A DNA stretch of 64,000 nt, taken from Schauerella fraxinea (lineage in GTDB: Bacteria; Pseudomonadota; Gammaproteobacteria; Burkholderiales; Burkholderiaceae_B). Below the pieces are notes generated by a model. It had not been told where the DNA came from and did no database searches. It saw only the letters and a program-made list of their open reading frames with translations. Below, one piece after another: positions 34,723 through 44,197 of the stretch; the first letter of the stretch is position 1; every line of letters begins with the position of its first letter. Position numbers and translations under genes: made by a program. The stretch covers positions 2,276,554 to 2,340,553 of the forward strand of contig JAVDKL010000001.1 in assembly GCA_030849965.1 (NCBI GenBank), in the 5' to 3' direction.

Positions 34723-36576
34723 TCAATCCATGCCCATGAAACCGCCTGTTTGATGGCGCCACAGGCGCGAATACAGGCCGCCCGCCGCAATCAGCTCGGC
34801 ATGCGTGCCCGACTCAACGATCTTGCCGCGTTCCATGACGACCAGCCTGTCCATCCGCGCAATCGTCGATAACCGATGAGCGATGGCAATCACCGTTTTG
34901 CCGCGCATCAATACATCCAGGCTTTCCTGAATCGCGGCTTCCACTTCGGAATCGAGTGCCGACGTAGCCTCGTCCAGCACAAGAATCGGCGAATCCTTCA
35001 AGAGCATGCGGGCAATCGCCACGCGCTGACGTTGACCGCCGGAGAGTTTGACGCCCCGCTCACCCACATGCGCATCCAACCCGATCCGGCCTTCGCGATC
35101 GCCGAGCGCATTGATGAACGAGTCGGCCTTGGCCTGCGCCACGGCCTGCACGATCTCTTCTTCGGTCGCCTCGGGCCGGCCATACCGCAAGTTTTCGCGA
35201 ATCGATCGATGCAGTAACGATGTGTCCTGCGACACCACGCCGATCTGCGCTCGCAGGCTTTCCTGCGTCACGCGCGAAATATCCTGTCCGTCGATGGCGA
35301 TGCGCCCGCCCTCCACGTCGTACAAGCGCAGCAGCAGATTGACCAGCGTGGATTTGCCGGCCCCGGAGAGGCCGATCAAACCGATCTTCTCGCCTGCGGC
35401 GATATGGAGATCGAGCTTGTCGATCAAGCCAGCGCCTTTACCGTAATGGAAATCGACACCTTCGAAATCCAGCGCACCGGCCGTCACGCGCAACGGCGGC
35501 GCATCGGGTACATCGACGATGCTGCGAGGACGCGAGATCGTGTTGATGCCGTCTTGCACATTGCCGACGTTTTCGAAAATGCCGTTGACCACCCACATGA
35601 TCCAACCCGACATATTGTTGATCTGGATCGCCAAGCCCACAGCCAACGTGATCGCACCCACGGAAATGCGGCCGATGGACCACAGCCACAACGCCAATCC
35701 GGCAGTGCCCACGATCAACACGCCATTGAGCAACATGATGCAGAAGTCCATGGCCGTGATCACACGTGCCGCGTACTGGGCGCTGCCGGTTTCTTCCGCC
35801 AAGGCCTCACGCGCATAGCGTTCTTCGCCCGCGTTGTGGCCGAACAGTTTCAACGTGGTGATGTTGGTATAGCCGTCGACAATGCGACCCATCAGTTTGG
35901 CGCGCGCTTCTGCCGCGACCGCCGAGCGGGCCTTCACACGCGGAATGAATACGCGCAGGACGACCGCATAGCCGACGATCCAGATGATCAACGGCACGGT
36001 AAGCCGCCAGTCGGCCTGCGCAAACAGGATCAAGGCACTGCCGGCATAGATGAACACATGCCACAGTGCATCCACTGCCTGCACGGCCGAATCGCGCAAC
36101 GCATTGCCGGTTTGCAGAATGCGCTGCGCAATGCGGCCGGCAAAATCGTTGTGAAAAAAACCGATGCTTTGCTTGAGCACGTAGCGGTGCGTCTGCCAGC
36201 GAATCAATGTGGTCAGGTTGGGATTGACCGTTTGATGCACCAGCAAATCGTGCAGTCCGATGAAGAGCGGCCGCACGATCAATGCCACGCCGGCCATCAG
36301 CAGCAGGGTGCTGCCATGAGTCGAGAAAAACGCACCGGGCGGTGTGGACTGCGCCAGATCGACGATATTGCCCACATAACGAAACAACGCCACTTCGATC
36401 AACGCGGCAACCAGGCCCACGGCGAGCAGGGCAAACAGCACCGGCCACACCTGAACGAGATAATAGATATAAAACTTGGCGACGCGCGCGGGTGGGGTTG
36501 CATCGCTGGCTGGCTGGAAGGGATCGATCAGCCGTTCGAACCGCGCAAAAATACCCCGAGTCGATGTGTTGGACAT
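34723..36576 (-). CDS. ABC exporter, fused membrane and ATPase domains (MsbA/multidrug type)
   Basis: The 617-residue protein is a half-transporter: six membrane helices in residues ~40-330 and an ATPase domain from about 370. Walker A is GLSGAGKST with K408, the signature is [13 protein letters not shown], and Walker B is ILVLDEATSALDSE. Such proteins dimerise and export lipids, drugs or peptides. The membrane part has FFHNDFAGRIAQRI, typical of this broad group. The substrate is not deducible. It begins six bases after the mutarotase gene ends, so the two share a transcript, although a functional link is not obvious. Confidence 0.92.
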   Translation of the reverse strand: MSNTSTRGIFARFERLIDPFQPASDATPPARVAKFYIYYLVQVWPVLFALLAVGLVAALIEVALFRYVGNIVDLAQSTPPGAFFSTHGSTLLLMAGVALIVRPLFIGLHDLLVHQTVNPNLTTLIRWQTHRYVLKQSIGFFHNDFAGRIAQRILQTGNALRDSAVQAVDALWHVFIYAGSALILFAQADWRLTVPLIIWIVGYAVVLRVFIPRVKARSAVAAEARAKLMGRIVDGYTNITTLKLFGHNAGEERYAREALAEETGSAQYAARVITAMDFCIMLLNGVLIVGTAGLALWLWSIGRISVGAITLAVGLAIQINNMSGWIMWVVNGIFENVGNVQDGINTISRPRSIVDVPDAPPLRVTAGALDFEGVDFHYGKGAGLIDKLDLHIAAGEKIGLIGLSGAGKSTLVNLLLRLYDVEGGRIAIDGQDISRVTQESLRAQIGVVSQDTSLLHRSIRENLRYGRPEATEEEIVQAVAQAKADSFINALGDREGRIGLDAHVGERGVKLSGGQRQRVAIARMLLKDSPILVLDEATSALDSEVEAAIQESLDVLMRGKTVIAIAHRLSTIARMDRLVVMERGKIVESGTHAELIAAGGLYSRLWRHQTGGFMGMD

Positions 36577-36582
36577 GACGGC

Positions 36583-37506
36583 TTAAACCGCACCCGCAGC
36601 AAAGTCAGGCTCGACCGTCAGACGCACCGACAACGTGTGCGCCTCACCGGGTTCGAGCGTCAGCAGATCGGCTGCGGCGCGCGCGGTTTCGATGCACAAC
36701 ATGCCGCGCCATGCCTCGTCGTCGAACTGCGTCAGGCGGCGCGCTTTGTCGATCCACGGGTTCCACACAATCGCGGACGCCGAACCCTGGGTATGGATGT
36801 GAATCGTGCGCTGCCAACCTGGATCGTGGATCACCGCATGCCCTGCGAAGCCTTGATAAATCCGGTCGGTTTCACCGGTAAAGCGAATCGCGCCGGCCTG
36901 CGGCTTTTCGCGCCAATCATCCAACGTGTCGATGTAGTGCGTGCCGTCAAAGCCATCGACCGACACCGCATGCACATCGCTGACGGCAAAATACGTATGC
37001 AGCGCCTGCGTCATGGATAACGGCCCGGTGCCGCGGTTGAGCGTGGTGAGCGACAACGTGACGGCGGTGTCGAAGCGCATCGTCAACGCAGCACGTGCGC
37101 TGTGCGGCCAACCGTCCAACCCTTCGGGCAGGTCGAGCGTGAACACCAACGTGGCACCCTCGGCATCGGTACTCTGCGAGGTCAGGTTCCACAGCAAGGT
37201 GCGGGCGACCCCATGCTTGGGTGGATCGTCCATATCGGCGGCTTCGGCGCGCACGACGTGCGGATTGCGCGCCAGGTCGCCAAACCACGGCCAGCACACC
37301 GGGACGCCGCCACGCGGGCTTTCGCCCAATCGAAACTCAGCCTGCTCGCTCAACCACACCAAGGGCGGCTGATCGGTGGGACGGTAACGCAACAAATGCG
37401 CGCCCTGCTCCGAGACGCACGCTTCGCCGTGCGGCGTGCGTACCCGCCAGCACACCAGTTCGTCGAGCATGATGCGGTCGATCGTGCAGAGAGAAGTTTC
37501 GGTCAT
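36583..37506 (-). CDS. D-hexose-6-phosphate mutarotase (YeaD family)
   Basis: This 307-residue cytoplasmic protein belongs to the aldose-1-epimerase-like family of YeaD, which interconverts alpha and beta anomers of hexose 6-phosphates. Conserved elements include RGGVPVCWPWFG (residues ~65-76), KHGVARTLLWNL and ALHTYFAVSD, supplying the substrate arginine and the histidine pair of the active site, and a late EPGEAHTLSVRL. It is an all-beta supersandwich protein. It is the first gene of a pair with the ABC exporter. Confidence 0.9.
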   Translation of the reverse strand: MTETSLCTIDRIMLDELVCWRVRTPHGEACVSEQGAHLLRYRPTDQPPLVWLSEQAEFRLGESPRGGVPVCWPWFGDLARNPHVVRAEAADMDDPPKHGVARTLLWNLTSQSTDAEGATLVFTLDLPEGLDGWPHSARAALTMRFDTAVTLSLTTLNRGTGPLSMTQALHTYFAVSDVHAVSVDGFDGTHYIDTLDDWREKPQAGAIRFTGETDRIYQGFAGHAVIHDPGWQRTIHIHTQGSASAIVWNPWIDKARRLTQFDDEAWRGMLCIETARAAADLLTLEPGEAHTLSVRLTVEPDFAAGAV

Positions 37507-37556
37507 CGTGTCTTGGGCATTAGAGAAGCGTGGCTAACCGCGAAAGCGCCGAGCCG

Positions 37557-37781
37557 TCAGCCGCGGCCAGAACGGTTATCGGTTTTCGGTGCGGCGGGCG
37601 TTTGGTTGCCGGGATCGCGAGCAGTATCGGGGTCGACCCCTGGCGGGATATTAAACCCCGAATCGCGGTCGGTGTCGGTGGATTCCGGCGGCGCGTCGGC
37701 AGGCGCTACGGCCGGCGTTTTGGGCGGTGGGGGATCGGTGCGGGACGCATCGTTGGGCTGCTGGTTGCGCGGCAGGCTCAT
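37557..37781 (-). CDS. Small proline-rich hypothetical protein
   Basis: The 74-residue product starts MSLPRNQQPNDASRTDPPPP and is rich in Pro, Asp, Ala and Thr throughout; it has no hydrophobic segment and is probably disordered. The ATG at 37781 has a TGGAGA ribosome site, which supports translation, and the frame is clean. No family is recognised. It lies between kynA and the mutarotase gene on the same strand, 141 bp beyond the kynA stop. It could still be a chance frame. Confidence 0.5.
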   Translation of the reverse strand: MSLPRNQQPNDASRTDPPPPKTPAVAPADAPPESTDTDRDSGFNIPPGVDPDTARDPGNQTPAAPKTDNRSGRG

Positions 37782-37922
37782 GGCATTCTCCAGACATGGC
37801 GGACAATGACGATCGGCGGCCTCGCGCCGCCGATGACGAGACTCTCGCAGCGGCAAATCCAGCAAGGGGCATGCCGAGACGAGTTCGGTGTCATCGCCGG
37901 CCGGGTGCCCGCCCGCGCGGGT

Positions 37923-38771
37923 TCACAGCGAGGTGCGCAGGGTCCAGATCTCGGGAAACAGCACCACGTCGAGCATCTTGCGCAGATAGCTCACGCCGCC
38001 GGTGCCGCCAGTGCCACGTTTGAAGCCGATCACGCGCTCGACGGTAGTGACGTGACGGAAGCGCCACTGACGAAAGGCGTCTTCGAGATCGGTCAGCTTC
38101 TCGCCCAGCTGATAAAGATCCCAATACCGCTCTGAATCGCGATAAACGGTCAGCCACGCCAATTCGACGCCAGGGTCGGCCTGGTAGGGTTGCGTCCAAT
38201 CCCGCTGGGTAGCGGTGGCCGGGACGCCGATGCCATGACGCGCCAGCAACCGCAGCGATTCGTCATATAGCGAAGGCGCTTCGAAGGCCGCCTGCACCTG
38301 CGCCTGCAGATCCGGGCGATGCGCATGGGGCTTGAGCATGGCCGCATTCTTGTTGCCCAGCAGAAACTCGATCTGGCGATACTGAAAGCTCTGAAATCCG
38401 CTGGAGCGCGCCAAGTACGGTCGCAGCGCCGAATACTCGGGCGGCGTCATGGTGGCCAGCACATCCCACGCATGCACCAATTGATCCATGATGCGGCTCA
38501 CGCGCGCCAGCATCTTGAACGCTGCCGCCAGACGGTCGTGCGCCACGTTGTCGATCGCGGCACGCAACTCGTGCAGCATCAGCTTCATCCACAACTCGCT
38601 GGTCTGATGCTGCACGATGAAGAGCATTTCATTGTGCTCGGGCGACAGCGGATGCTGCGCGGTGAGCAGCGCATCCAGATGGAGATAGTCGCCGTAGGTC
38701 ATGTCGCGCGAGAAATCGAGCTGCGCGCGTTCTTCGCGGACGATGTCCGCGGGTGTTTGGGGTTCGGTCAT
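37923..38771 (-). CDS. kynA: Tryptophan 2,3-dioxygenase
   Basis: This 282-residue haem enzyme opens the indole ring of L-tryptophan with O2 to give N-formylkynurenine, the first step of the kynurenine pathway. The conserved [19 protein letters not shown] block (about 51-69) carries the substrate histidine H55, and [12 protein letters not shown]-like sequence near the C-terminus is the TDO active-site loop (here [12 protein letters not shown]). I chose the ATG at 38771, which has a GGAGAG site; a GTG at 38792 overlaps the kynU stop. It follows kynU by 17 bp and is cotranscribed with it. Confidence 0.95.
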   Translation of the reverse strand: MTEPQTPADIVREERAQLDFSRDMTYGDYLHLDALLTAQHPLSPEHNEMLFIVQHQTSELWMKLMLHELRAAIDNVAHDRLAAAFKMLARVSRIMDQLVHAWDVLATMTPPEYSALRPYLARSSGFQSFQYRQIEFLLGNKNAAMLKPHAHRPDLQAQVQAAFEAPSLYDESLRLLARHGIGVPATATQRDWTQPYQADPGVELAWLTVYRDSERYWDLYQLGEKLTDLEDAFRQWRFRHVTTVERVIGFKRGTGGTGGVSYLRKMLDVVLFPEIWTLRTSL

Positions 38772-38788
38772 TGCGCTCTCCGGGTTGC

Positions 38789-40048
38789 TCACGTCACTGC
38801 CGCGCGTTGCGCAAAGCGCGCCTCACGCCATTCTCCACCCTCAAGCACCTGGCGCAGTTGTTCCACTGATCGCCACACGTCCATATAGCTCGTATACAAC
38901 GGCGTAAAGCCGAAACGCAAGATATCCGGCGCCCGGAAGTCGCCGATCACGCCGCGGGCGATCAGCGCCTGCACGATCGCATAGGCGCCGTCCGGCAGAC
39001 TGAAACACACCTGGCTGCCGCGCTGGGCGCCGTCACGCGGGCTGGCCAGCTCGAGGCCGTGACCGGCACAGCGCGATTCGACCAGTTCGATAAACAGTTG
39101 CGTCAATGCCAACGACTTCTCGCGCAGTGCAGCCATGCCGCCCAAGGGCTCGGCTGCCAGCATGCTGTCCACCCCACACTCCAGCGCAGAGAGCGACAGG
39201 AGCGGCGGCGTGCCGCACAGAAAGCGGTTGATACCCGGCGCCGGCGCATAGCCGGTCGTGAAGGCGAAAGGCGCGGCGTGGCCCATCCATCCCGACAACG
39301 GCTGCGTGGCAGCCTCGGCGTGACGGCGATGCACCCACACGAATGCGGGTGCGCCCGGGCCGCCATTCAGATATTTGTAGCCGCAACCGATCGCGAAATC
39401 CGCGTCCGCGCCATTCAAGTCGACGGGTACGGCGCCTGCCGAATGCGCCAGATCCCAAATCGTGAGCGCACCGGCGCGATGGGCGGCCGCCGTGATGCCG
39501 GCCATATCGTGCATCCGGCCGGTACGATAGTTGACGTGCGTGAGCAGCAACACCGCCACGGTATCGTCCAGCGTACCCAGAATGTCATCAGGTTCGATCA
39601 GATCGAGCGTGAAACCTTGCTCGCGCGCCAGCGATTCGGCAATGTACAGATCGGTGGGAAAGTTGCTGCGCTCGCTCACGATGCGTTTGCCGCCGCGCCC
39701 AGCCTGCCTGGCCAGCGCGCACGCAGCCGACAGCGCCTTGTACAGGTTGACCGAGGTGGAATCGGCGACGATCAATTCGCCCTCCGCTGCCCCGACCAGT
39801 CGCGCGATCTTGTTGCCCACGCGCTGCGGCAGGTCGATCCAGCCGGCGGTATTCCAACTGCGGATCAGGCCGTCGCCCCACTCTTGCGCGATGACGTCCT
39901 GCACGCGCGCCGCGGTGGCTCGCGGCAGCACGCCCAACGAATTGCCGTCCAAGTACACTTCATCGGGATTGAGTACGAAGTTGTCGCGCAAACTGCGCAG
40001 CGGGTCTGCCGCGTCGCGCGCCGCACACGTTGACTCGTCGATCGTCAT
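38789..40048 (-). CDS. kynU: Kynureninase
   Basis: The 419-residue PLP enzyme cleaves L-kynurenine to anthranilate and alanine. The PLP lysine is K225 in [12 protein letters not shown], and the [11 protein letters not shown] block and DLAHSAGA (Asp199 region) are family markers. Length equals the norm (about 416). The ATG at 40048 was chosen over a long upstream extension that crosses the control region. It is first in kynU-kynA and divergent from kynB, so all three pathway genes share one 140-bp regulatory gap. Confidence 0.95.
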   Translation of the reverse strand: MTIDESTCAARDAADPLRSLRDNFVLNPDEVYLDGNSLGVLPRATAARVQDVIAQEWGDGLIRSWNTAGWIDLPQRVGNKIARLVGAAEGELIVADSTSVNLYKALSAACALARQAGRGGKRIVSERSNFPTDLYIAESLAREQGFTLDLIEPDDILGTLDDTVAVLLLTHVNYRTGRMHDMAGITAAAHRAGALTIWDLAHSAGAVPVDLNGADADFAIGCGYKYLNGGPGAPAFVWVHRRHAEAATQPLSGWMGHAAPFAFTTGYAPAPGINRFLCGTPPLLSLSALECGVDSMLAAEPLGGMAALREKSLALTQLFIELVESRCAGHGLELASPRDGAQRGSQVCFSLPDGAYAIVQALIARGVIGDFRAPDILRFGFTPLYTSYMDVWRSVEQLRQVLEGGEWREARFAQRAAVT

Positions 40049-40119
40049 GACGTTTTTCCGGTAAAACAGGGTGGTCGATGCCGCAACCACGCCCTCATTG
40101 ATTGAGCGGTGCGCGGCGC

Positions 40120-40136
40120 TCGACGCTTGGCGTCGA
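40120..40136. promoter_or_regulatory. Dyad in the kyn control region
   Basis: TCGACGC-TTG-GCGTCGA is a perfect 7-bp inverted repeat, 72 bp upstream of kynU and 53 bp upstream of kynB. It may be an operator or part of an early transcript hairpin. Confidence 0.4.
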
Positions 40137-40154
40137 ATGCGACCGCAGGCATAC

Positions 40155-40166
40155 TTTAAGCTTAAA
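40155..40166. promoter_or_regulatory. AT-rich palindrome, candidate kyn regulator site
   Basis: TTTAAGCTTAAA is a perfect 12-bp palindrome, 23 bp before the kynB start and about 107 bp before kynU. Kyn genes in related bacteria are controlled by an Lrp/AsnC-type regulator (KynR) that binds AT-rich dyads in the presence of kynurenine. The match is in style and position; no kynR gene is in the window. Confidence 0.5.
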
Positions 40167-40188
40167 TCATTTCGCGCAGGAATTGGAT

Positions 40189-40818
40189 ATGACAAGGCTC
40201 TGGGATATCTCACCGCCCGTGCGTGCGACCTCGCCCGTTTTTCCGGGCGACACGCCGTTTTCGCAGCAGTGGAAATGGACTATCGGCCCGGAGTGCCCGG
40301 TCAACGTCAGCGAGATCCGCCTGTCGCCTCATGTGGGCGCGCACGCCGATGCGCCGTTGCACTACGACGCGAAGGGCGCCCCCATCGGTGAGGTAGCGCT
40401 GGAGCCGTTTCTGGGCGCATGCCGGGTGATTCACGCGATCGGCGTACACCCCCTCATCAAGATCGCCGATCTGCAACATGCCGCTGCCGCGCTGCCGCCG
40501 CGCGTGCTGGTGCGCACCGAGCAGTGTGCGGCCGTCGATGCCTGGCGCGACCGTTTCGCCGCCTTCGCGCCGGAAACGCTGGATTGGCTCGCCGAACGGG
40601 GCGTGCGACTCGTAGGGATCGACACCCCCAGCGTCGACCCGGGCTCGAGCAAAACGCTGGATAGCCATCACCGCCTGCGCCAACACGATATGCGCGTGCT
40701 GGAAAACCTGGTGCTGGATGCCGTGCCGGCGGGCGACTACGAGCTGATTGCCCTTCCCCTGGCCCTGGCCGACGCCGATGCCAGTCCCGTACGCGCCGTG
40801 CTGCGCGCCCTGCGATAG
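40189..40818 (+). CDS. kynB: Kynurenine formamidase
   Basis: This 209-residue cyclase-family metal enzyme hydrolyses N-formylkynurenine to kynurenine and formate, the second step between KynA and KynU. The metal motif [13 protein letters not shown] gives H48, H52, D54 and H58. The normal start [11 protein letters not shown] is the ATG at 40189 behind CAGGA; a longer frame into the control region was rejected. It is divergent from kynU-kynA; together the three enzymes turn tryptophan into anthranilate, alanine and formate. Confidence 0.95.
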   Translation: MTRLWDISPPVRATSPVFPGDTPFSQQWKWTIGPECPVNVSEIRLSPHVGAHADAPLHYDAKGAPIGEVALEPFLGACRVIHAIGVHPLIKIADLQHAAAALPPRVLVRTEQCAAVDAWRDRFAAFAPETLDWLAERGVRLVGIDTPSVDPGSSKTLDSHHRLRQHDMRVLENLVLDAVPAGDYELIALPLALADADASPVRAVLRALR

Positions 40819-40833
40819 CGGTGCAATGCTCAT

Positions 40834-40856
40834 CGGCGACTAAGGTATAGTCGCCG
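40834..40856. promoter_or_regulatory. Inverted repeat overlapping a possible -10 element before the HIT gene
   Basis: CGGCGACTA-AGGTA-TAGTCGCCG is a perfect 9-bp dyad. It contains TATAGT at 40846-40851, a possible -10 box 40 bp before the HIT gene, without a good -35. It may be an operator, or a weak kynB terminator. Confidence 0.45.
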
Positions 40857-40890
40857 CTGATGGACCTGCCAGTATTGAGGACAACGGCCG

Positions 40891-41313
40891 ATGAGTTACG
40901 ACCCCAACAATATCTTTGCAAAGATCCTGCGCGGCGAAGCGCCCTGCGTGAAAGTGTATGAGGACGACGCCACGCTCGCCTTCATGGACATCATGCCGCA
41001 AACGGATGGCCACGTGCTGATCATCCCGAAGGCCGCCGCCGCCACGTTGATGGATGTGCCGGCCGACGCCTTGCAGGCCACCATTCTGACCACGCAACGG
41101 CTGGCCCGCGCAGTGAAAACCGCCATGCAGGCACCCGGCATCTATGTGGCGCAAATGAATGGCGAGGCTGCCGGCCAGACGGTGCCGCACTGCCACTTTC
41201 ACGTCATCCCCCGCCACCCCGGCCGCACCTATCGCGATCACGCCACGACCATGGCCGACAGCGCCGTGCTTGAGGCCAACGCGCAGAAGATTCGCGCGGC
41301 GCTCGCCGAATAA
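40891..41313 (+). CDS. HIT-family nucleotide hydrolase/transferase
   Basis: The 140-residue protein is a histidine-triad (HIT) protein. The triad HCHFHV has H100, H102 and H104 in QTVPHCHFHVIPR. HIT proteins of this group hydrolyse adenosine 5'-phosphoramidates or similar nucleotide conjugates. GAGG lies 11-14 bases before the ATG. It stands 72 bp after kynB, with an inverted repeat between, so it may be transcribed separately. A biochemical link to the kyn pathway is not evident. Confidence 0.92.
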   Translation: MSYDPNNIFAKILRGEAPCVKVYEDDATLAFMDIMPQTDGHVLIIPKAAAATLMDVPADALQATILTTQRLARAVKTAMQAPGIYVAQMNGEAAGQTVPHCHFHVIPRHPGRTYRDHATTMADSAVLEANAQKIRAALAE

Positions 41314-41446
41314 CGTTCGATACAACAGCGCGGCAGCCGCCGCGCAGCGCATACGTCGCCGCAGAAGCGATCGATGCAACACCGGCCGCCGCGACGCCGT
41401 CAGTCGCGGCATCGCCATCCCCCGACTTCTCAAGGAGTAGACAATC

Positions 41447-42559
41447 GTGGCCACCCCCGCAGCAAAACCATTTCGCATTGCAGTGATCCCCGGTGACGGG
41501 ATCGGCAAGGAAGTCATGCCCGAAGGCCTGCGCGTGCTCGAAGCCGCCGGCAAACGCTTCGGCCTGACCTTCGATTTCCAACACATCGAATGGGCCAGTT
41601 GCGACTATCACAAGGTGCACGGGCAGATGATGCCCGATGACTGGAAAGATCAGATCGGCAACTGCGATGCCATCTACTTTGGCGCGGTGGGCTGGCCCGA
41701 TCTGCTGCCCGACCACATCTCGCTGTGGGGATCGCTGCTGAAATTTCGCCGCGAATTCGACCAGTACATCAATCTGCGCCCGGTGCGATTGTTCGACGGC
41801 GTGCCCTGCCCGCTGGCCAACCGCAAGCCCGGCGACATCGACTTTCTGGTCGTGCGCGAAAACACCGAAGGCGAATACAGCTCGGTGGGCGGCCGTATGT
41901 TTGAAGGCACCGATCGCGAGATCGTGCTGCAGGAATCGATTTTCACGCGCATTGGTACCGACCGCGTGCTGCGCTTCGCGTTCGAGCAAGCCCAGCGCCG
42001 CGATCGCAAGCACGTGACCGTGGCCACCAAGTCGAACGGCATCGCCATCAGCATGCCCTACTGGGATGAGCGCGCCGAACTGATGGCCGCGCAGTATCCC
42101 GAGATCACCACCGATAAACAGCACATCGATATTCTGAGCGCACGCTTCGTGCTGCAACCGGATCGCTTCGATGTGGTGGTGGCGTCCAATCTGTTTGGCG
42201 ACATCCTGTCCGATCTGGGCCCAGCCTGCGCCGGCACGATCGGCATCGCGCCTTCGTCCAACTTGAATCCCGATCGCGACTTTCCGTCGCTCTTCGAGCC
42301 GGTGCACGGTTCAGCGCCGGATATCTATGGCAAGGGCATCGCCAACCCGATCGCGATGATCTGGTCGGGCGCCATGATGCTGGAGTTTCTCGGTCAGGGC
42401 GCCGGCGGCGACGTGCAGCAACGCACCGATGCGGCATTCGCTGCCATCATGCAAGCCATCGAAACGGTCTTGCGCGATGGCCCGATCACGCCCGACCTGA
42501 AAGGCAGCGCGAAGACGTCGGATGTGGGCGCGGCCATCGCCAAGCTCGTCGCGGCCTGA
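41447..42559 (+). CDS. Tartrate dehydrogenase / D-malate dehydrogenase (decarboxylating)
   Basis: This 370-residue protein belongs to the isocitrate/isopropylmalate dehydrogenase superfamily. The N-terminal IAVIPGDGIGKEVMPEGL, the RENTEGEYSSVGGR loop (about 139-152), the Lys in TVATKSNGI and the Asp cluster NLFGDILSDLGP are conserved. The WASCDYHKVHG segment points to the TtuC/DmlA branch, which oxidises tartrate or D-malate with NAD+ and Mn2+, rather than LeuB. It starts with GTG behind a strong CAAGGAG. No other tartrate gene is adjacent, so I give no symbol. Confidence 0.9.
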   Translation: MATPAAKPFRIAVIPGDGIGKEVMPEGLRVLEAAGKRFGLTFDFQHIEWASCDYHKVHGQMMPDDWKDQIGNCDAIYFGAVGWPDLLPDHISLWGSLLKFRREFDQYINLRPVRLFDGVPCPLANRKPGDIDFLVVRENTEGEYSSVGGRMFEGTDREIVLQESIFTRIGTDRVLRFAFEQAQRRDRKHVTVATKSNGIAISMPYWDERAELMAAQYPEITTDKQHIDILSARFVLQPDRFDVVVASNLFGDILSDLGPACAGTIGIAPSSNLNPDRDFPSLFEPVHGSAPDIYGKGIANPIAMIWSGAMMLEFLGQGAGGDVQQRTDAAFAAIMQAIETVLRDGPITPDLKGSAKTSDVGAAIAKLVAA

Positions 42560-42605
42560 GGCGGCCTGATAACGGTCTTGCTGCGTCTTGCGGCAAGCCC
42601 GAGGC

Positions 42606-42633
42606 GCTGCTGGGTTCCGCCGAACCGAGCAGC
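42606..42633. terminator. Hairpin between convergent ttuC-like and urtE genes
   Basis: GCTGCTGGGTT pairs with AACCGAGCAGC across a 6-base loop, 10 of 11 bases matching. It lies in the 86-bp gap between two genes that end toward each other. There is no strong T-tract. Confidence 0.55.
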
Positions 42634-42645
42634 ACTATCAATCGT

Positions 42646-43344
42646 TCATACCGACAAATGGCGACGCACGTCGTCGCCATCGATATGCGTGCGATCGCCG
42701 CTGGCGACCACTTCGCCCCGTGACAGCACCACGAACTGATCGGCCAGCTCGCGCGCGAAATCGAAATACTGCTCGCACAGCAGAATCGCGATATCGCCGC
42801 GTTGACGCAGCAGGCGAATCACGTTGGCGATATCTTTGATGATCGACGGCTGGATGCCCTCGGTGGGTTCGTCCAGGATGATAAGTTTGGGCTCGGCCAC
42901 CAGCGCCCGCGCGATCGCCAACTGCTGTTGCTGGCCACCCGATAGATCGCCGCCCCGGCGGGCGAGCATCGTGCGCAGCACCGGAAACAGCTCGAAGATT
43001 TCGCCCTTGATGCGGCGCGCGTCGCGCCCGCTGCGCGTGGCCATGCCCATCAGAATATTTTCTTCTACCGTGAGCCGCGCGAAGATGTCGCGCCCCTGCG
43101 GCACATAAGCCATGCCACGCGCCGCGCGCCGGTGCGGTGCGAGACGGGTGATGTCGGCCCCTTCGAAACGCACGTCGCCCGCCGCAACGGGCAGCACGCC
43201 CATCAAGCATTTCAAGAGCGTGGTCTTGCCCACGCCATTGCGCCCCAAGAGCGCCATCACTTCGCCTGAGCGAACGGTAAGCGATACGTCGCGCAGCGTG
43301 TGGCTGCCACCGTAATACTGGTCGATATGATTGACCTCGAGCAT
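42646..43344 (-). CDS. urtE: Urea ABC transporter ATPase UrtE
   Basis: The 232-residue ATPase has Walker A GRNGVGKTT (34-42), signature LSGGQQQQLAIARAL and Walker B LIILDEPTEGIQPS. The last motif, with EGIQPSII, and the N-terminal NHIDQYYGGSHTLRDV are typical of UrtE in the LivF-like branch. It powers urea import with UrtD. It is the last gene of the operon, one base after urtD ends. Its neighbours (Urt A-D and the urea-degrading genes) fix the assignment to urea rather than branched-chain amino acids. Confidence 0.95.
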   Translation of the reverse strand: MLEVNHIDQYYGGSHTLRDVSLTVRSGEVMALLGRNGVGKTTLLKCLMGVLPVAAGDVRFEGADITRLAPHRRAARGMAYVPQGRDIFARLTVEENILMGMATRSGRDARRIKGEIFELFPVLRTMLARRGGDLSGGQQQQLAIARALVAEPKLIILDEPTEGIQPSIIKDIANVIRLLRQRGDIAILLCEQYFDFARELADQFVVLSRGEVVASGDRTHIDGDDVRRHLSV

Positions 43345-43345
43345 G

Positions 43346-44197
43346 TCAGCGTCCCAGATAAACTTCGATCACACGCGGATCGGCCTGCACATGCGCCATC
43401 GTGCCTTCAGCCAATACCGCGCCTTCGTGCAGCACCGTGACTTTGCCGGGGCCGGCGATCTGCGTGACGAAATCCATGTCGTGCTCCACCACCATCAGCG
43501 AATGCTTGCCGCGCAACTCGTTGAGCAGTTCGCCGGTACGTTCGGTTTCGGCATCGGTCATCCCAGCCACCGGTTCATCGAGGAGCAACAGTTGCGGCTC
43601 CTGCATCAACAGCATGCCGATCTCCAGCCACTGCTTTTGCCCGTGCGACAGCAAGCCCGCCATGCGCCAGATTTCCGGCGTGAGGCGAATGAGCGCGAGC
43701 GTGTCCGAGATGCGATCCTGCTGTTCGCTTGACAGCCTGGCGAAGAGCGTCGAGCGCACGCCCTTGTTCATCTTCATCGCGAGTTCGAGGTTCTCGAACA
43801 CGGTATGGTTTTCGAACACCGTGGGCCGTTGAAACTTGCGGCCGATCCCGGCATCGGCAATCTGCGCTTCGTTCAGGGTAGTGAGATCGATGTTCTGGCC
43901 GAAGAACACCGTACCGCCCGTCGGCCGCGTCTTGCCGGTGATCACGTCCATCATCGTGGTCTTGCCGGCGCCGTTGGGGCCGATCACGCAACGCAACTCG
44001 CCCACGCCGATATCCAGGCTCAAGTTGTTGAGTGCCTTGAACCCGTCGAAGCTCACCGTGATGTCTTCCAGATACAGGATGGCGCCGTGGGATGTATCCA
44101 CACCGGCCGGGCGCACCCGGCCATAGCCGGCCTCGCCGCTGGGGCCACCTTCGGTGAGCGATTGCGCATCGCGCTCGGCGGCAGGATGCAATGTCAT
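43346..44197 (-). CDS. urtD: Urea ABC transporter ATPase UrtD
   Basis: This 283-residue LivG-like ATPase has Walker A GPNGAGKTT (73-81), signature LSHGQKQWLEIGMLL and Walker B LLLLDEPVAGMTD. The segment GRKFQRPTVFENHTVFENLELAM is typical of UrtD. About 40 extra N-terminal residues precede the domain. The ATG overlaps the urtC stop by four bases. It pairs with UrtE on the cytoplasmic face of UrtB/UrtC. Confidence 0.95.
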   Translation of the reverse strand: MTLHPAAERDAQSLTEGGPSGEAGYGRVRPAGVDTSHGAILYLEDITVSFDGFKALNNLSLDIGVGELRCVIGPNGAGKTTMMDVITGKTRPTGGTVFFGQNIDLTTLNEAQIADAGIGRKFQRPTVFENHTVFENLELAMKMNKGVRSTLFARLSSEQQDRISDTLALIRLTPEIWRMAGLLSHGQKQWLEIGMLLMQEPQLLLLDEPVAGMTDAETERTGELLNELRGKHSLMVVEHDMDFVTQIAGPGKVTVLHEGAVLAEGTMAHVQADPRVIEVYLGR

